Part shown: positions 1 to 7,743 of the stretch, piece by piece | How the letters are laid out: each line of letters starts with the position of its first letter | Position numbering within the stretch: the first letter of the stretch is position 1 | Source: an uncultured Prevotella sp. | Lineage (GTDB): Bacteria; Bacteroidota; Bacteroidia; Bacteroidales; Bacteroidaceae | NCBI GenBank assembly: GCA_900550365.1 | Contig: URRR01000014.1 | Location: 1-54,176 of the forward strand | Reading direction: 5' to 3' | Length of the DNA: 54,176 bases | Position numbers and translations under genes: made by a program | The notes under the pieces: generated by a model | The model's database searches: none | Seen by the model: only the letters and a program-made list of their open reading frames with translations | What the model was told of the DNA's origin: nothing

Positions 1-189
1 TCAGGGATGATGAATACCTTAAACTTAGACTTTATAACTTGCATCAAAGACACATCACGGCATTTGTCTGATGAACCCTTATACCGAACTCACGTTACTT
101 AAAGTGAGTCAGGTAAAGAAGTCACGTTTATTATCAAAACCTACGCGGAGAGTGATGACTTGAACAAATTCTTTGAAGAACTTCCTTAA
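1..189 (+). pseudogene. possible broken 3' end of an unidentified gene
   Basis: Protein-like sequence runs in two frames. Frame 3 reads from the window edge to a stop near 69-71, and frame 1 carries SGKEVTFIIKTYAESDD and ends in FFEELP at the TAA at 187-189, with an in-frame TAA at 100-102. This looks like a frameshifted or decayed gene tail cut by the window edge. No family is recognised. It could also be chance reading frames. Confidence 0.2.
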
Positions 190-203
190 ATTCTAAAAAA
201 TCT

Positions 204-234
204 TTTGTGCTTACCGCGATTTGTATTATCTTTG
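204..234 (+). promoter_or_regulatory. Bacteroidetes promoter for the U32 peptidase leader
   Basis: TTTG at 204-207 and TATCTTTG at 227-234 match the Bacteroidetes -33 (TTTG) and -7 (TAnnTTTG) elements with a 19-bp spacer. Transcription would start near 241, giving a leader of about 110 nt before the ATG at 352. Confidence 0.7.
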
Positions 235-292
235 CCGTAGAATTTTAAGCAAATCACAATAAGGATTATTCCATTGTGAAGACATCAGGTTG

Positions 293-322
293 GCCCGTCG
301 TCCTTAACGGCGGGCATTTTTT
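293..322 (+). terminator. intrinsic terminator or attenuator in the U32 peptidase leader
   Basis: A perfect 9-bp stem, GCCCGTCGT (293-301) with ACGGCGGGC (307-315), has a 5-nt loop and is followed by six T residues at 317-322. It lies between the promoter at 204-234 and the start codon at 352. It would therefore end a short transcript of about 80 nt unless it is read through. Confidence 0.6.
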
Positions 323-351
323 GGTTTATTAAAGACTGATATCACCCTATC

Positions 352-1614
352 ATGACGACAAAAGAGACTATCAACGACTTTGAGATAATGGCTCCGGTGG
401 GCAGCCGCGAGAGCCTGCAGGCCGCCATTCAGGCGGGCGCCGGCTCGGTGTACTTCGGCATCGGACGGCTGAACATGAGGGCGCACTCGGCCAATACCTT
501 CACCGTGGACGATCTGCGCGACATCGCCGCAACCTGCGCCGCACACGGCATAAAGACTTACCTGACGGTGAACACCGTGATTTATGACGACGACATGGCC
601 GACATGCGCGAGATAGTAGACGCCGCGCTCGAGGCCGGCATCAGCGCCGTAATAGCCAGCGACATGGCCGTGATAACATACTGCCGCAGCGTGGGTATGG
701 AGGTTCATCTCTCCACACAGCTTAACATAAGCAACATAGAGGCGCTGAAATTCTATGCTCAGTTTGCCGACGTGGCCGTTCTGGCACGTGAGCTGAACCT
801 TGACCAGGTGGCAAAGATTCACAGACAGGTGGAGGAACAGAACGTGTGCGGACCGTCAGGGCAACCCGTACGCATAGAGATGTTCTGCCACGGTGCGCTG
901 TGCATGGCCGTGAGCGGCAAGTGTTATCTGAGCCTTGACAACGCGGGACGCTCGGCCAACCGCGGCGAGTGCATGCAGCTGTGCCGCCGCTCGTACATCG
1001 TGACCGACGCAGAGACGGGCACGCAGCTCGAGATTGACAACAAGTACATCATGAGTCCGAAAGACCTTAAGACCATACGCTTCATCGACCGCATGATGCG
1101 TTCGGGCGTAAGGGTGTTCAAGATAGAGGGCAGAGCGCGCGGTCCCGAGTACGTCTACACCGTGGTGAAATGTTACAAGGAGGCTATCGCCGCCGTGCTT
1201 GAAGGCACGTTCACCGACGAGAAAAAAGACGAATGGGACAAGAGACTGGCCACCGTGTTCAACCGCGGCTTCTGGGACGGCTATTACCAGGGGCAGACGC
1301 TCGGCGAATGGAACAGGAACTACGGTTCAAGCGCCACCGAACGCAAGGTGTACGTGGGCCGCGGCGTTAAGTATTTCTCAAAGCTCGGCGTGGCTGAATT
1401 TACGTGCGAGGCCTGCGAGTTTTCCGTAGGAGACAAGATGCTGATAACCGGTCCTACGACGGGCGTGATGTACGTTACCGTTGAGGAAATACATGACGAC
1501 ACCCATGCCGTAACCACCGCGCAGAAAGGCACTCGCGTATCGTTTAAAGTGCCCGGCAAGGTGAGACCCAGCGACAAGCTGTTCAAGATTGTAAAGGTCA
1601 GGGAGGAGCAGTAA
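352..1614 (+). CDS. U32 family peptidase (YegQ/TrhP-like)
   Basis: This 420-residue protein belongs to the collagenase-like U32 family. Bacterial members such as TrhP act in tRNA uridine hydroxylation, although the name says peptidase. The family signature EMFCHGALCMAVSGKCYLS is at residues 176-194, followed by the cysteines of RGECMQLCRR (207 and 211), which probably bind an Fe-S cluster. The N-terminal half starts with a TIM-barrel-like EIMAPVGSRESLQAAIQAGA. Length fits the short form of the family. The gene has its own promoter and a hairpin in its leader. The exact substrate is inferred from family membership only. Confidence 0.9.
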   Translation: MTTKETINDFEIMAPVGSRESLQAAIQAGAGSVYFGIGRLNMRAHSANTFTVDDLRDIAATCAAHGIKTYLTVNTVIYDDDMADMREIVDAALEAGISAVIASDMAVITYCRSVGMEVHLSTQLNISNIEALKFYAQFADVAVLARELNLDQVAKIHRQVEEQNVCGPSGQPVRIEMFCHGALCMAVSGKCYLSLDNAGRSANRGECMQLCRRSYIVTDAETGTQLEIDNKYIMSPKDLKTIRFIDRMMRSGVRVFKIEGRARGPEYVYTVVKCYKEAIAAVLEGTFTDEKKDEWDKRLATVFNRGFWDGYYQGQTLGEWNRNYGSSATERKVYVGRGVKYFSKLGVAEFTCEACEFSVGDKMLITGPTTGVMYVTVEEIHDDTHAVTTAQKGTRVSFKVPGKVRPSDKLFKIVKVREEQ

Positions 1615-1680
1615 AAGGAGTAAGGAGAAATAGTAGTAAAAGGAGTAAGGAGAAATAGTAGTAAAAGGAATAAGGAGGGA
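1611..1680. repeat. 25-bp tandem repeat overlapping the U32 stop codon
   Basis: Two identical 25-bp units (1611-1635 and 1636-1660, beginning GTAAAAGGAGTAAGGAGAAA) are followed by a degenerate third partial copy to about 1680. The TAA of the upstream gene lies in the first unit. The purine-rich array contains several AAGGAG strings like ribosome-binding sites but no gene starts there. Confidence 0.8.
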
Positions 1681-1774
1681 AAGAGAAATGTGATAAGGAA
1701 AAGGCCGGCGATGCCTTTTATTATCTTTATCCGTGACTTTTTTCTTGTTTCAAATAATCAAAAACCATACGACA

Positions 1775-2191
1775 ATGACAATAAACGAAGCACAAGACGA
1801 GGTGATTGAGGAGTTTGCCGACTTCACCGACTGGATGGACAAGTACCAGATGCTTATCGACTTAGGTAACGAGCTGAAGCCGCTTGACGACAAATATAAG
1901 ACTGAGGACAACCTCATTGACGGATGCCAGAGCAGGGTGTGGCTGCAGGCCGACATGAAGGACGGACTGCTGTACTTCACGGCCGAGAGCGACGCGCTCA
2001 TTGTGAAGGGCATAATAGCGCTGCTCATACGTGTGCTGAGCGGGCACACGCCTCAGGAGATTCTTGACGCTGACCTGTACTTCATCGACCGCATAGGACT
2101 GAAAGACCACCTGTCGCCAACCCGCTCTAACGGTCTGCTGGCAATGATCAAGCAGATCAGAGTGTACGCCCTGGCGTTTTCAGTAAAATAA
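1775..2191 (+). CDS. sufE: SufE family Fe-S cluster assembly protein
   Basis: The product is a SufE-type sulfur acceptor, which in the family takes persulfide from the cysteine desulfurase SufS and passes it to the SUF scaffold in the cytoplasm. The acceptor cysteine lies in DGCQSRVW (Cys51 from this start), the expected place. I chose the ATG at 1775, giving 138 residues; the reading frame is open back to 1733, but that extension (FFLFQIIKNHTT) is unlike SufE. The SpoU methyltransferase gene follows after 12 bp, so the two are probably cotranscribed. No sufS, sufB, sufC or sufD is nearby. Confidence 0.9.
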   Translation: MTINEAQDEVIEEFADFTDWMDKYQMLIDLGNELKPLDDKYKTEDNLIDGCQSRVWLQADMKDGLLYFTAESDALIVKGIIALLIRVLSGHTPQEILDADLYFIDRIGLKDHLSPTRSNGLLAMIKQIRVYALAFSVK

Positions 2192-2203
2192 AAAATTGGG
2201 GAG

Positions 2204-2731
2204 ATGCGTAAACTGAAGGTTACGGAGATGAACCGTCTCACAGTGGACGAGTTCAAGTCGGCCGACAAACTGCCGCTGACCGTTGTGCTCGACGACGTGC
2301 GCAGCCTGTATAACGTGGGCTCAGTGTTCCGCTCGTGCGACGCATTCCGTGTGGAGGCGGTGTGGCTATGCGGAATAACGGCGACACCGCCGCACCCCGA
2401 GATTCACAAGACTGCACTCGGAGCGGAGGACAGCGTAAGCTGGCGCCACTTCGCTTCGGCACTTGACGCTGTCAGCGAACTGCGCTCGCGGGGCGTCACG
2501 GTGCTGGCCGTAGAGCAGTGTGAGGGCAGCACGATGCTCAACAAATTTGTTCCCGAGCGCGGCAGAAGCTACGCCGTAGTGCTGGGCAACGAGGTGAAGG
2601 GCGTGCATCAGGACGTCGTTGACGCCTGCGACGGCTGCTTAGAGATACCTCAGTTCGGCACAAAGCACTCGCTGAACGTCTCGGTTACGGCAGGAATAGT
2701 GGTGTGGCATTTTTTAATTCACAATTCATAA
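2204..2731 (+). CDS. TrmH/SpoU family RNA 2'-O-methyltransferase
   Basis: This 175-residue protein is a short SPOUT-class methyltransferase. All three SpoU motifs are present in order: LDDVRSLYNVGSVFRSCDAF, then VVLGNEVKGVHQDVV, then LEIPQFGTKHSLNVSVTAG, which form the knotted SAM-binding site. It lacks the N-terminal substrate-binding domain of the longer RlmB group, so the target (tRNA Gm18 or another RNA) cannot be named from sequence. It lies 12 bp after sufE on the same strand. Confidence 0.88.
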   Translation: MRKLKVTEMNRLTVDEFKSADKLPLTVVLDDVRSLYNVGSVFRSCDAFRVEAVWLCGITATPPHPEIHKTALGAEDSVSWRHFASALDAVSELRSRGVTVLAVEQCEGSTMLNKFVPERGRSYAVVLGNEVKGVHQDVVDACDGCLEIPQFGTKHSLNVSVTAGIVVWHFLIHNS

Positions 2732-3031
2732 TTCACAATTCATAATTTACAATAAGGCAATTCTCGATTTACAGGTAAATTAAAACATCCAACCCGATTG
2801 CGAATTATGAATTATGAATTATGAATTAAAAACATCCAACCCAATTATGTATTATGAATTGTGAATTATGAATTAAAAAAATAGGGTTTTCCCCACGTGT
2901 TTTAGGTCTTTCCGCTTTGCGGTATCAGTATTTTTGCCCACCTTTGCACCTGAATCAAGGTTCTCCGGCGACAGCACCGCCATGACGCAGACGACCGGTA
3001 AAGCCATAATAACATAAAATCTAACAATAAC
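2732..3031. repeat. AT-rich aattcataattc repeat region and leader of the barrel gene
   Basis: This 300-bp gap holds alternating AATTCATAATTC / GAATTATGAATT tracts at about 2716-2875 in both orientations, which could fold into long hairpins. The same family appears near 29190-29240 and 44447-44516. A possible -7 box TATTTTTG lies at 2929-2936 ahead of the outer membrane protein gene. No gene is seen. Confidence 0.6.
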
Positions 3032-3730
3032 ATGAAACGACTAATCATCTCAGCGCTGGCCGCACTGGCACTCATAATGCCCGCAGCCGCACAAAGCTAT
3101 CACTACAGCAGATACTACAACTCTGACACAGGGCGCCTTGACTATGGCCGCCACGACAGCGGACTGGGCACGGGCAACATGTACTACGGATTCAGGATAG
3201 GTCCGTCGTTCTCGTTTGTCAACTCTGACGACCCTACGCTTGACGGCGGCGACTGGCAGACGGGACTTACCGTAGGGGCGCTCGTTGGCCTGCCTCTGTC
3301 GCAGAACATACCGCTGTATCTTGAAGCCGGACTGCAATATACCGAGAAAGGCGGACGCAAGAAGATAACCACCGCTGACGGCGAGAGAAAGAAGATGACG
3401 TATGACCTCAATTACATTGAGCTGCCGATTGTGCTGAAATACATTTATCCCATCGACAGCCACTTTACCCTGCAACCCTACTTCGGCGGCTATCTGGCCT
3501 GCGGCATAGGCGGCAAGATAAAGAACTTCGGCACACGCGAGGCTTTCAGCTCGTTCTCAGACGACGCCTTCCAGCGCTTTGACGGCGGACTGCGCATCGG
3601 CTGCGGCGTTGGCTACGACCTGTTCTACGCCGACCTGTCTTACGATATCGGCCTGTCTAACATCTGTCACGACACGTTCGACACGTCGCACAACGGATGC
3701 CTGTCGATTAACTTCGGCGTAAACTTCTAA
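3032..3730 (+). CDS. outer membrane beta-barrel protein (PorT-like family)
   Basis: This 232-residue protein starts with a signal peptide (MKRLIISALAALALIMPAAA, cleavage near AQS) and continues as alternating amphipathic strands typical of small Bacteroidetes barrels: YGFRIGPSFSFV, TVGALVGLPL, LEAGLQYTEKGGRK, YIELPIVLKYIYP, GVGYDLFYADLSYDIGLSN. It ends in NFGVNF with an aromatic last residue, as outer membrane proteins do. The run of strands resembles the PorT/outer-membrane-protein-beta-barrel family. No specific function is assigned. A strong hairpin follows the stop codon. Confidence 0.8.
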   Translation: MKRLIISALAALALIMPAAAQSYHYSRYYNSDTGRLDYGRHDSGLGTGNMYYGFRIGPSFSFVNSDDPTLDGGDWQTGLTVGALVGLPLSQNIPLYLEAGLQYTEKGGRKKITTADGERKKMTYDLNYIELPIVLKYIYPIDSHFTLQPYFGGYLACGIGGKIKNFGTREAFSSFSDDAFQRFDGGLRIGCGVGYDLFYADLSYDIGLSNICHDTFDTSHNGCLSINFGVNF

Positions 3731-3739
3731 CCATACAGT

Positions 3740-3771
3740 AACGGCGCACAGACAAATGTCTGTGCGCCGTT
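3740..3771 (+). terminator. hairpin after the barrel gene
   Basis: A perfect 15-bp stem, AACGGCGCACAGACA (3740-3754) and TGTCTGTGCGCCGTT (3757-3771), has a 2-nt loop 9 bp after the stop codon. No strong T run follows, so it may act mainly as an mRNA 3' end stabiliser. Confidence 0.6.
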
Positions 3772-4123
3772 GCCGTAAATAGGGTATGCTTTCATTCCAA
3801 CCGTCCCCACCCTTTAGCTGCTGATAATGTTTACACTGCATTTTTGCGGCAATTCTTCTAATAATTTTCTTTGCAGGTTGAAAAGGGAATTAAGACACAA
3901 TGACAATTAATGCGTCTTGCTACAGAAATACTTTAAGAATTAAAAAACAGACGTAGCCAAATTGTCCGCCATACAAAATAATTATCATAGCGTTCATTGT
4001 TCGTATTTCTTTGTCATTCAATACAACAATTTTTGCCGATAATCAAATTTACAGACTTCTACAATTCAACTATCTCACGTTTATTTCATGGGCATAATCA
4101 TTCATAAACAAAAATGATATCTG
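3772..4123. other. AT-rich intergenic region without recognised genes
   Basis: This stretch is clearly more AT-rich than its flanks and has no convincing reading frame or promoter. It precedes a decayed gene fragment, so it may be the upstream region of a lost gene. Confidence 0.4.
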
Positions 4124-4281
4124 ATGAAAGATTTTATAAAAACGAACAAAGTCCCTTTTGATTGGGTAGAACGTCTTCAAGAATTAGATGATTATACTTT
4201 ATTTATCAGCGATTGCTTTTGGATGTTAAAGACAAAAACAAATCTCACCTCATTTGTTTTGCCATTTTTGAAGACAACAAT
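4124..4281 (+). pseudogene. frameshifted 5' fragment of an unidentified gene
   Basis: Protein-like sequence starts at the ATG at 4124 (MKDFIKTNKVPFDWVERLQE, then DDYTLFISD) and appears to continue in the other frame from about 4213 (LLLDVKDKNKSHLICFAIFE, then DNNSSE). It then runs straight into the 3' end of the leftward nucleotidyltransferase gene at 4282. The two halves read as one protein interrupted by a frameshift and truncated. Family unknown. AT-rich composition suggests foreign origin. Confidence 0.35.
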
Positions 4282-5013
4282 TCATCCGAACTTCTCGCAG
4301 GCTTCCTTGTACGTGTCAATGCTGCCGATGTCGAAGCGGCCTCCGTTCATCGGCCACGCATGAATAACGGTCCTGCTAACCATATAGTGCGCCAGGTTGC
4401 CGGGCGCGTCCTTGCCGCAACCGTTCTCAACCGAGTGGCGTATCAGGTCAAGGTCTTTCTTCAGATAAATATAAAAAGGAGGTACGGCCCAGCGGCTTTT
4501 AGGATGCTTGGGCTTCTCCTCCATGTCAAGCACTTTCATTTCTTCATCTACAAGAATAACCCCTGTGCGGCGCAGCTTGTCGATGTCCGGCTGTTCGTGG
4601 CACATTATGCATGACGTCTGCTTCTCTTTTGCAAAATCCACAAAGTCCCTGAACGAGAAGAACAGCAGATTGTCTGCCGCCACAACAAGCATGTCGTCGT
4701 CAATGTTCAGTCTGTCCATCGCGAACAGCAGGTCGCACACGGCTCCCAGACGCGTTTCGTTCGTCTCCGTGCCGTCGTCCACAATGGTTATCGGCTTTGT
4801 ATAGTTCTGGCCGTTTGCCCAGTCCTCAAATATTTTTGCGAACTTATGGTTGGTTATGATGACGTGCTCCGTTATGTCGTCTATACGGTCGATGTCGTCC
4901 AGCATGCGCCCGAGTATTGTCCTTTCGCCGATTTTCAACAAGGGCTTAGGATAGTTGCGCGTCAGTCCGCCGAGCCTCGTGGCATAGCCTGCCGCTATTA
5001 CTATATTCTTCAT
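4282..5013 (-). CDS. sugar-1-phosphate nucleotidyltransferase family protein
   Basis: This 243-residue protein has the NTP-transferase (RmlA-like) fold. The N-terminal nucleotide-binding loop is IVIAAGYATRLGGLTRNYPK, with Lys at the usual PKPLL site; a metal-binding AADN stands at about residue 110, and VPPFYIYLKK and FDIGSIDTYKEA follow near the C-terminus. It has no left-handed helix domain, so it is the short form. It follows the GHMP kinase by 35 bp on the same strand. By analogy it would activate the sugar 1-phosphate that kinase makes. The NDP-sugar product is not determined. Confidence 0.85.
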   Translation of the reverse strand: MKNIVIAAGYATRLGGLTRNYPKPLLKIGERTILGRMLDDIDRIDDITEHVIITNHKFAKIFEDWANGQNYTKPITIVDDGTETNETRLGAVCDLLFAMDRLNIDDDMLVVAADNLLFFSFRDFVDFAKEKQTSCIMCHEQPDIDKLRRTGVILVDEEMKVLDMEEKPKHPKSRWAVPPFYIYLKKDLDLIRHSVENGCGKDAPGNLAHYMVSRTVIHAWPMNGGRFDIGSIDTYKEACEKFG

Positions 5014-5048
5014 TCCGTTGTTCTTTGATTATGAAATATGACTGTGGG

Positions 5049-6188
5049 CTACACGAATCGCGCCCCGTCGTCAGGCCTTACAAAATACACCTTGAAAGTG
5101 TTCTCGTATTCAGGAAACTTCTCAAGGTAACGCCTCGTCAGTTCCTTTTCTATTTCTTCCGTATATTCAGGATTGACAAGCGCCACGCACGCGCCCTTGA
5201 AGCCCGCTCCAGAGAAACGGCCTCCGTAAACGCCGGGCAGCGTGCGCATTATCTCGTATATGGCGATAAGCTCCGGAGAGCCGCACTCGTAATTATGGAT
5301 GCTGCTCTCGCAACTGTCGAAGCTCAGCTTGCCGAACAGCTTAAGGTTGCCGCTCTCCCATGCGGTGACACCCTGACGCACGCGGCGGTACTCTGAATAG
5401 AAGTGTTCGGCACGGCGGGCGAACCTCTGCGGCATGGCTATGCGTGTCTTCTCAAACGTGGCTTTGGGTATGTCGCGCAGGAATGTCTTGTCAAACGGCT
5501 TAAGCGGCTGGTCGGTATATGCCAGCATGTTCCACGCCGCCGTCTTGCACTCGTACACTCTCAGGTTGTAGTCGCTGTTTACAAGGCTGCGCGTAAGCCC
5601 TGAGAAGAATATGCCTATCTCAAAGTCGGGCATGTCAGGGTTGTGCCGTATTATGCGGTAATCGTTGCTGTCGCAGTCAAGAAACAGCAGGCCGTCCTTC
5701 TTTCCCAAGGCTATGCACGCCTGGTCGAGTATTCCGTTGTTAAGCCCGATATACTCACGCTCCGCCTCCGAGGCAATCCTCACCACCTCAAAAGGCTTCA
5801 GCTCAATGTCGTTGGCCTTGGCGAGGGCCATGGTATAGGCTATGAGCACGGCCGCGCTTGACGACAGTCCGCCTACGGGCAGCGAGCCTTGCAACACTCC
5901 GTTTATGCCGTGCTTCAGTGTAAACCTCTTTTTCAGCGCGTACTTCACGCCGCGGGCATAGTCGCCCCAATGGTGTTCCTTTACCTGTGTCGCCTGTGTA
6001 ACGTCAAAGTCAACCGTCCCGTCGAAGGTCAGCGACTCAAGATGTACACGCCCGTCTTCATTCGGAGTAAACCAAAGGTCAACACCCTTGTCTATGGCGA
6101 AGCCCGTCACCAGTCCGTGCTGGTGGTCTACGTGCGCGCCTATCGGACACACACGGTAAGGGGCGAAAATGTGATATTGATATTCCAT
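5049..6188 (-). CDS. GHMP sugar kinase, galacturonokinase-like
   Basis: This 379-residue protein is a galactokinase-family GHMP kinase. It has the substrate signature APYRVCPIGAHVDHQHG, the ATP loop LPVGGLSSSAAV, the NNGILDQ segment with a catalytic Asp, and the C-terminal glycine motif GGRFSGAGFKGACVAL. In true galactokinases the first motif reads GRVNLIGEHTDY. The GAHVDHQ form, together with RAEHFYSEYRRV and SIHNYECG, is what I recall from plant galacturonokinase. So 1-phosphorylation of galacturonate is more likely than of galactose, but this is inferred. It sits between a glycosyltransferase (9 bp away) and a nucleotidyltransferase. Confidence 0.8.
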   Translation of the reverse strand: MEYQYHIFAPYRVCPIGAHVDHQHGLVTGFAIDKGVDLWFTPNEDGRVHLESLTFDGTVDFDVTQATQVKEHHWGDYARGVKYALKKRFTLKHGINGVLQGSLPVGGLSSSAAVLIAYTMALAKANDIELKPFEVVRIASEAEREYIGLNNGILDQACIALGKKDGLLFLDCDSNDYRIIRHNPDMPDFEIGIFFSGLTRSLVNSDYNLRVYECKTAAWNMLAYTDQPLKPFDKTFLRDIPKATFEKTRIAMPQRFARRAEHFYSEYRRVRQGVTAWESGNLKLFGKLSFDSCESSIHNYECGSPELIAIYEIMRTLPGVYGGRFSGAGFKGACVALVNPEYTEEIEKELTRRYLEKFPEYENTFKVYFVRPDDGARFV

Positions 6189-6197
6189 GTTTCTGTG

Positions 6198-7316
6198 TTA
6201 TTTGTCTTTTATATGTCTGTAGACTTCCGTCACCTGGTCGGCAATTTTCTCCCAGTCGTACTTCGTCATGTCGTAGTCGAAGTGCTGCAGAGGCTGCGCG
6301 ATAACGTCTTTCAGCTTCGCTGTGAGGGCGTCCACATTGCCCACGGGGAAGTAGTCGCTCTCCGGCAAACCCACTTCCTTGTTTGCCGGAATGTCGCTAA
6401 CGATTACCTTCACGCCGTAGCTCATCGCCTCAAGCAGGGCTATCGGCAGGCCCTCGTGGCTTGACGGCAGGCAGTAACAGCGGCAATTGGTCAGCAGCGA
6501 GTGCAGCTTGCGCCCCTTGATAAAGCCCGTAAGCACGACTCTATTCTTCCTCGCCGTCTCCTTCAATGAACGAGAATAGTCGTCCTCAAAGTCTGTGTCG
6601 CCGGCAAGAACAAGCTTTATGTCATCGCCGGTATTTTTACTTTTTAATTGTTCATTTTTAATTCTGCCGAAGGCCTCGACCAGGTGGTGCAGGTTCTTCT
6701 CGGGCACGAAGCGGCACATGCCCAGTATGTATTTACCCTTCTCTATGCCCAGCTCATTGAAATATTCTGGATAGTCGCACACCTCAGGCTGCGACACTCC
6801 GTTATATATAAGGTGAACACGCTGCGTCCGTCCGTACTTCCGTTTTATCAGATTGCGGATCACGTCGGAAATCACAATCACGTCATCTGCGAACATGCAG
6901 CCGAACCTTTCGCCCAACTTCAGCACGGCCTTTGCCGCCGCACCCCACTTGTCGCGGTCGTAGTCGGGACCGTGGTGGGTGAACACCACCTTCATTCCCA
7001 GCAGCTTTGCATAAGGTACGAGCAGCGCAGGTCCTATGGCGTGGATGTGCAGCACGTCAGCCCCGAGCCTCTTCGCCTCGTTTATCGCGCGGAACGTGTG
7101 TATTATGGCCTCAAAAGACTTCTTCTTAGGGCTCTCAACGTCCACCAGCCTCACGCACCGCCATTCCGTCAGACCGTCATTGACATAACTGCTCCGCCGT
7201 ATCACTGTCACGTCAAAGCCGCGCCGCGCGATTCTCGGAAACAGCTCCTCGCAGTGGGTCTCCACGCCGCCCATCACGTTCGGGATGCCGCGCGTGCCGG
7301 TAACTACTATTTTCAT
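6198..7316 (-). CDS. family 4 glycosyltransferase with DUF1972-type N-terminus
   Basis: This 372-residue GT-B glycosyltransferase starts MKIVVTGTRGIPNVMGGVET, the N-terminal form found in DUF1972 rhamnosyl- and related transferases. The C-terminal GT4 nucleotide-sugar motif is EGLPIALLEAMSYG. Such enzymes work at the cytoplasmic face during polysaccharide assembly. It is the first gene of a leftward unit with the GHMP kinase and nucleotidyltransferase. Oddly, residues near 220 (RIKNEQLKSKNTGDD) are coded by an AT-rich tract at 6633-6663 resembling local intergenic repeats, which looks like an in-frame insertion. The transferred sugar is unknown. Confidence 0.88.
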   Translation of the reverse strand: MKIVVTGTRGIPNVMGGVETHCEELFPRIARRGFDVTVIRRSSYVNDGLTEWRCVRLVDVESPKKKSFEAIIHTFRAINEAKRLGADVLHIHAIGPALLVPYAKLLGMKVVFTHHGPDYDRDKWGAAAKAVLKLGERFGCMFADDVIVISDVIRNLIKRKYGRTQRVHLIYNGVSQPEVCDYPEYFNELGIEKGKYILGMCRFVPEKNLHHLVEAFGRIKNEQLKSKNTGDDIKLVLAGDTDFEDDYSRSLKETARKNRVVLTGFIKGRKLHSLLTNCRCYCLPSSHEGLPIALLEAMSYGVKVIVSDIPANKEVGLPESDYFPVGNVDALTAKLKDVIAQPLQHFDYDMTKYDWEKIADQVTEVYRHIKDK

Positions 7317-7345
7317 AAATTCATCACAGTTTTAAAATAAATCCT

Positions 7346-7353
7346 TACTTTTG
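7346..7353 (+). promoter_or_regulatory. candidate -7 element for the 36-residue ORF
   Basis: TACTTTTG matches TAnnTTTG and lies 20 bp before the ATG at 7374. No clear TTTG is found at the -33 position. Confidence 0.35.
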
Positions 7354-7373
7354 CAAAGACAAAAGCTTCTTAC

Positions 7374-7484
7374 ATGAAAAAGACCGCAGGCAACATAAAG
7401 GAAACATTGCAATACGCAGGAATAATCACTCTCTCCTGCCTCTCCGCCCTGTGGCTTGTCGTGAGAGGGAAAAGGTGGAAATGA
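7374..7484 (+). CDS. 36-residue single-span membrane peptide
   Basis: A short frame starts at ATG 7374 and stops at TGA 7482-7484. The peptide begins MKKTAGNIKETLQYAG and then has one hydrophobic span (IITLSCLSALWLVV) with a basic tail RGKRWK. The layout of charged N-terminus, one transmembrane helix and positive C-terminus suggests a real small membrane protein, and a -7 box stands 20 bp upstream. No family is recognised. Confidence 0.45.
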   Translation: MKKTAGNIKETLQYAGIITLSCLSALWLVVRGKRWK

Positions 7485-7554
7485 CATTATTTCTCAAAGT
7501 CCTTTATAAACGTTATCACCTCCATTTTTACACATTCATGCGGATTTTATGTAC

Positions 7555-7674
7555 ATGCGGATTTGCAATCCGCATGTAAGAGTATCAGGATTTGCAATCC
7601 GGCAAAAAAGAACATCATTTTCAGGATTTCAAATCCTGATACTTGATTCCGGCAGATTGCAAATCTGCCGGAAC
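7555..7674. repeat. composite palindromic element, left copy
   Basis: About 120 bp built of consecutive palindromes: CATGCGGATT…AATCCGCATG (about 7555-7577), a GGATT…AATCC unit near 7590-7600, TCAGGATTT…AAATCCTGA (7621-7639) and TTCCGGCAGATT…AATCTGCCGGAA (7647-7673). The whole block is repeated in reverse order and orientation at 10293-10409, with only small differences, so the two copies form inverted repeats around the radical SAM and ATPase genes. A decayed third copy is at 13477-13577. This copy follows the 3' end of the leftward radical SAM gene. Confidence 0.85.
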
Positions 7675-7743
7675 GAGGATATGCCGGAACGGCACACACA
7701 GTCCGCTTTATGTTTTCTTACAATGAGGAAAAGTATTAAATAA

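Noticed and set aside
7537..7680. possible CRISPR array
   Set aside because: The repeated units are different palindromes with no constant repeat/spacer spacing, and no cas gene is nearby.
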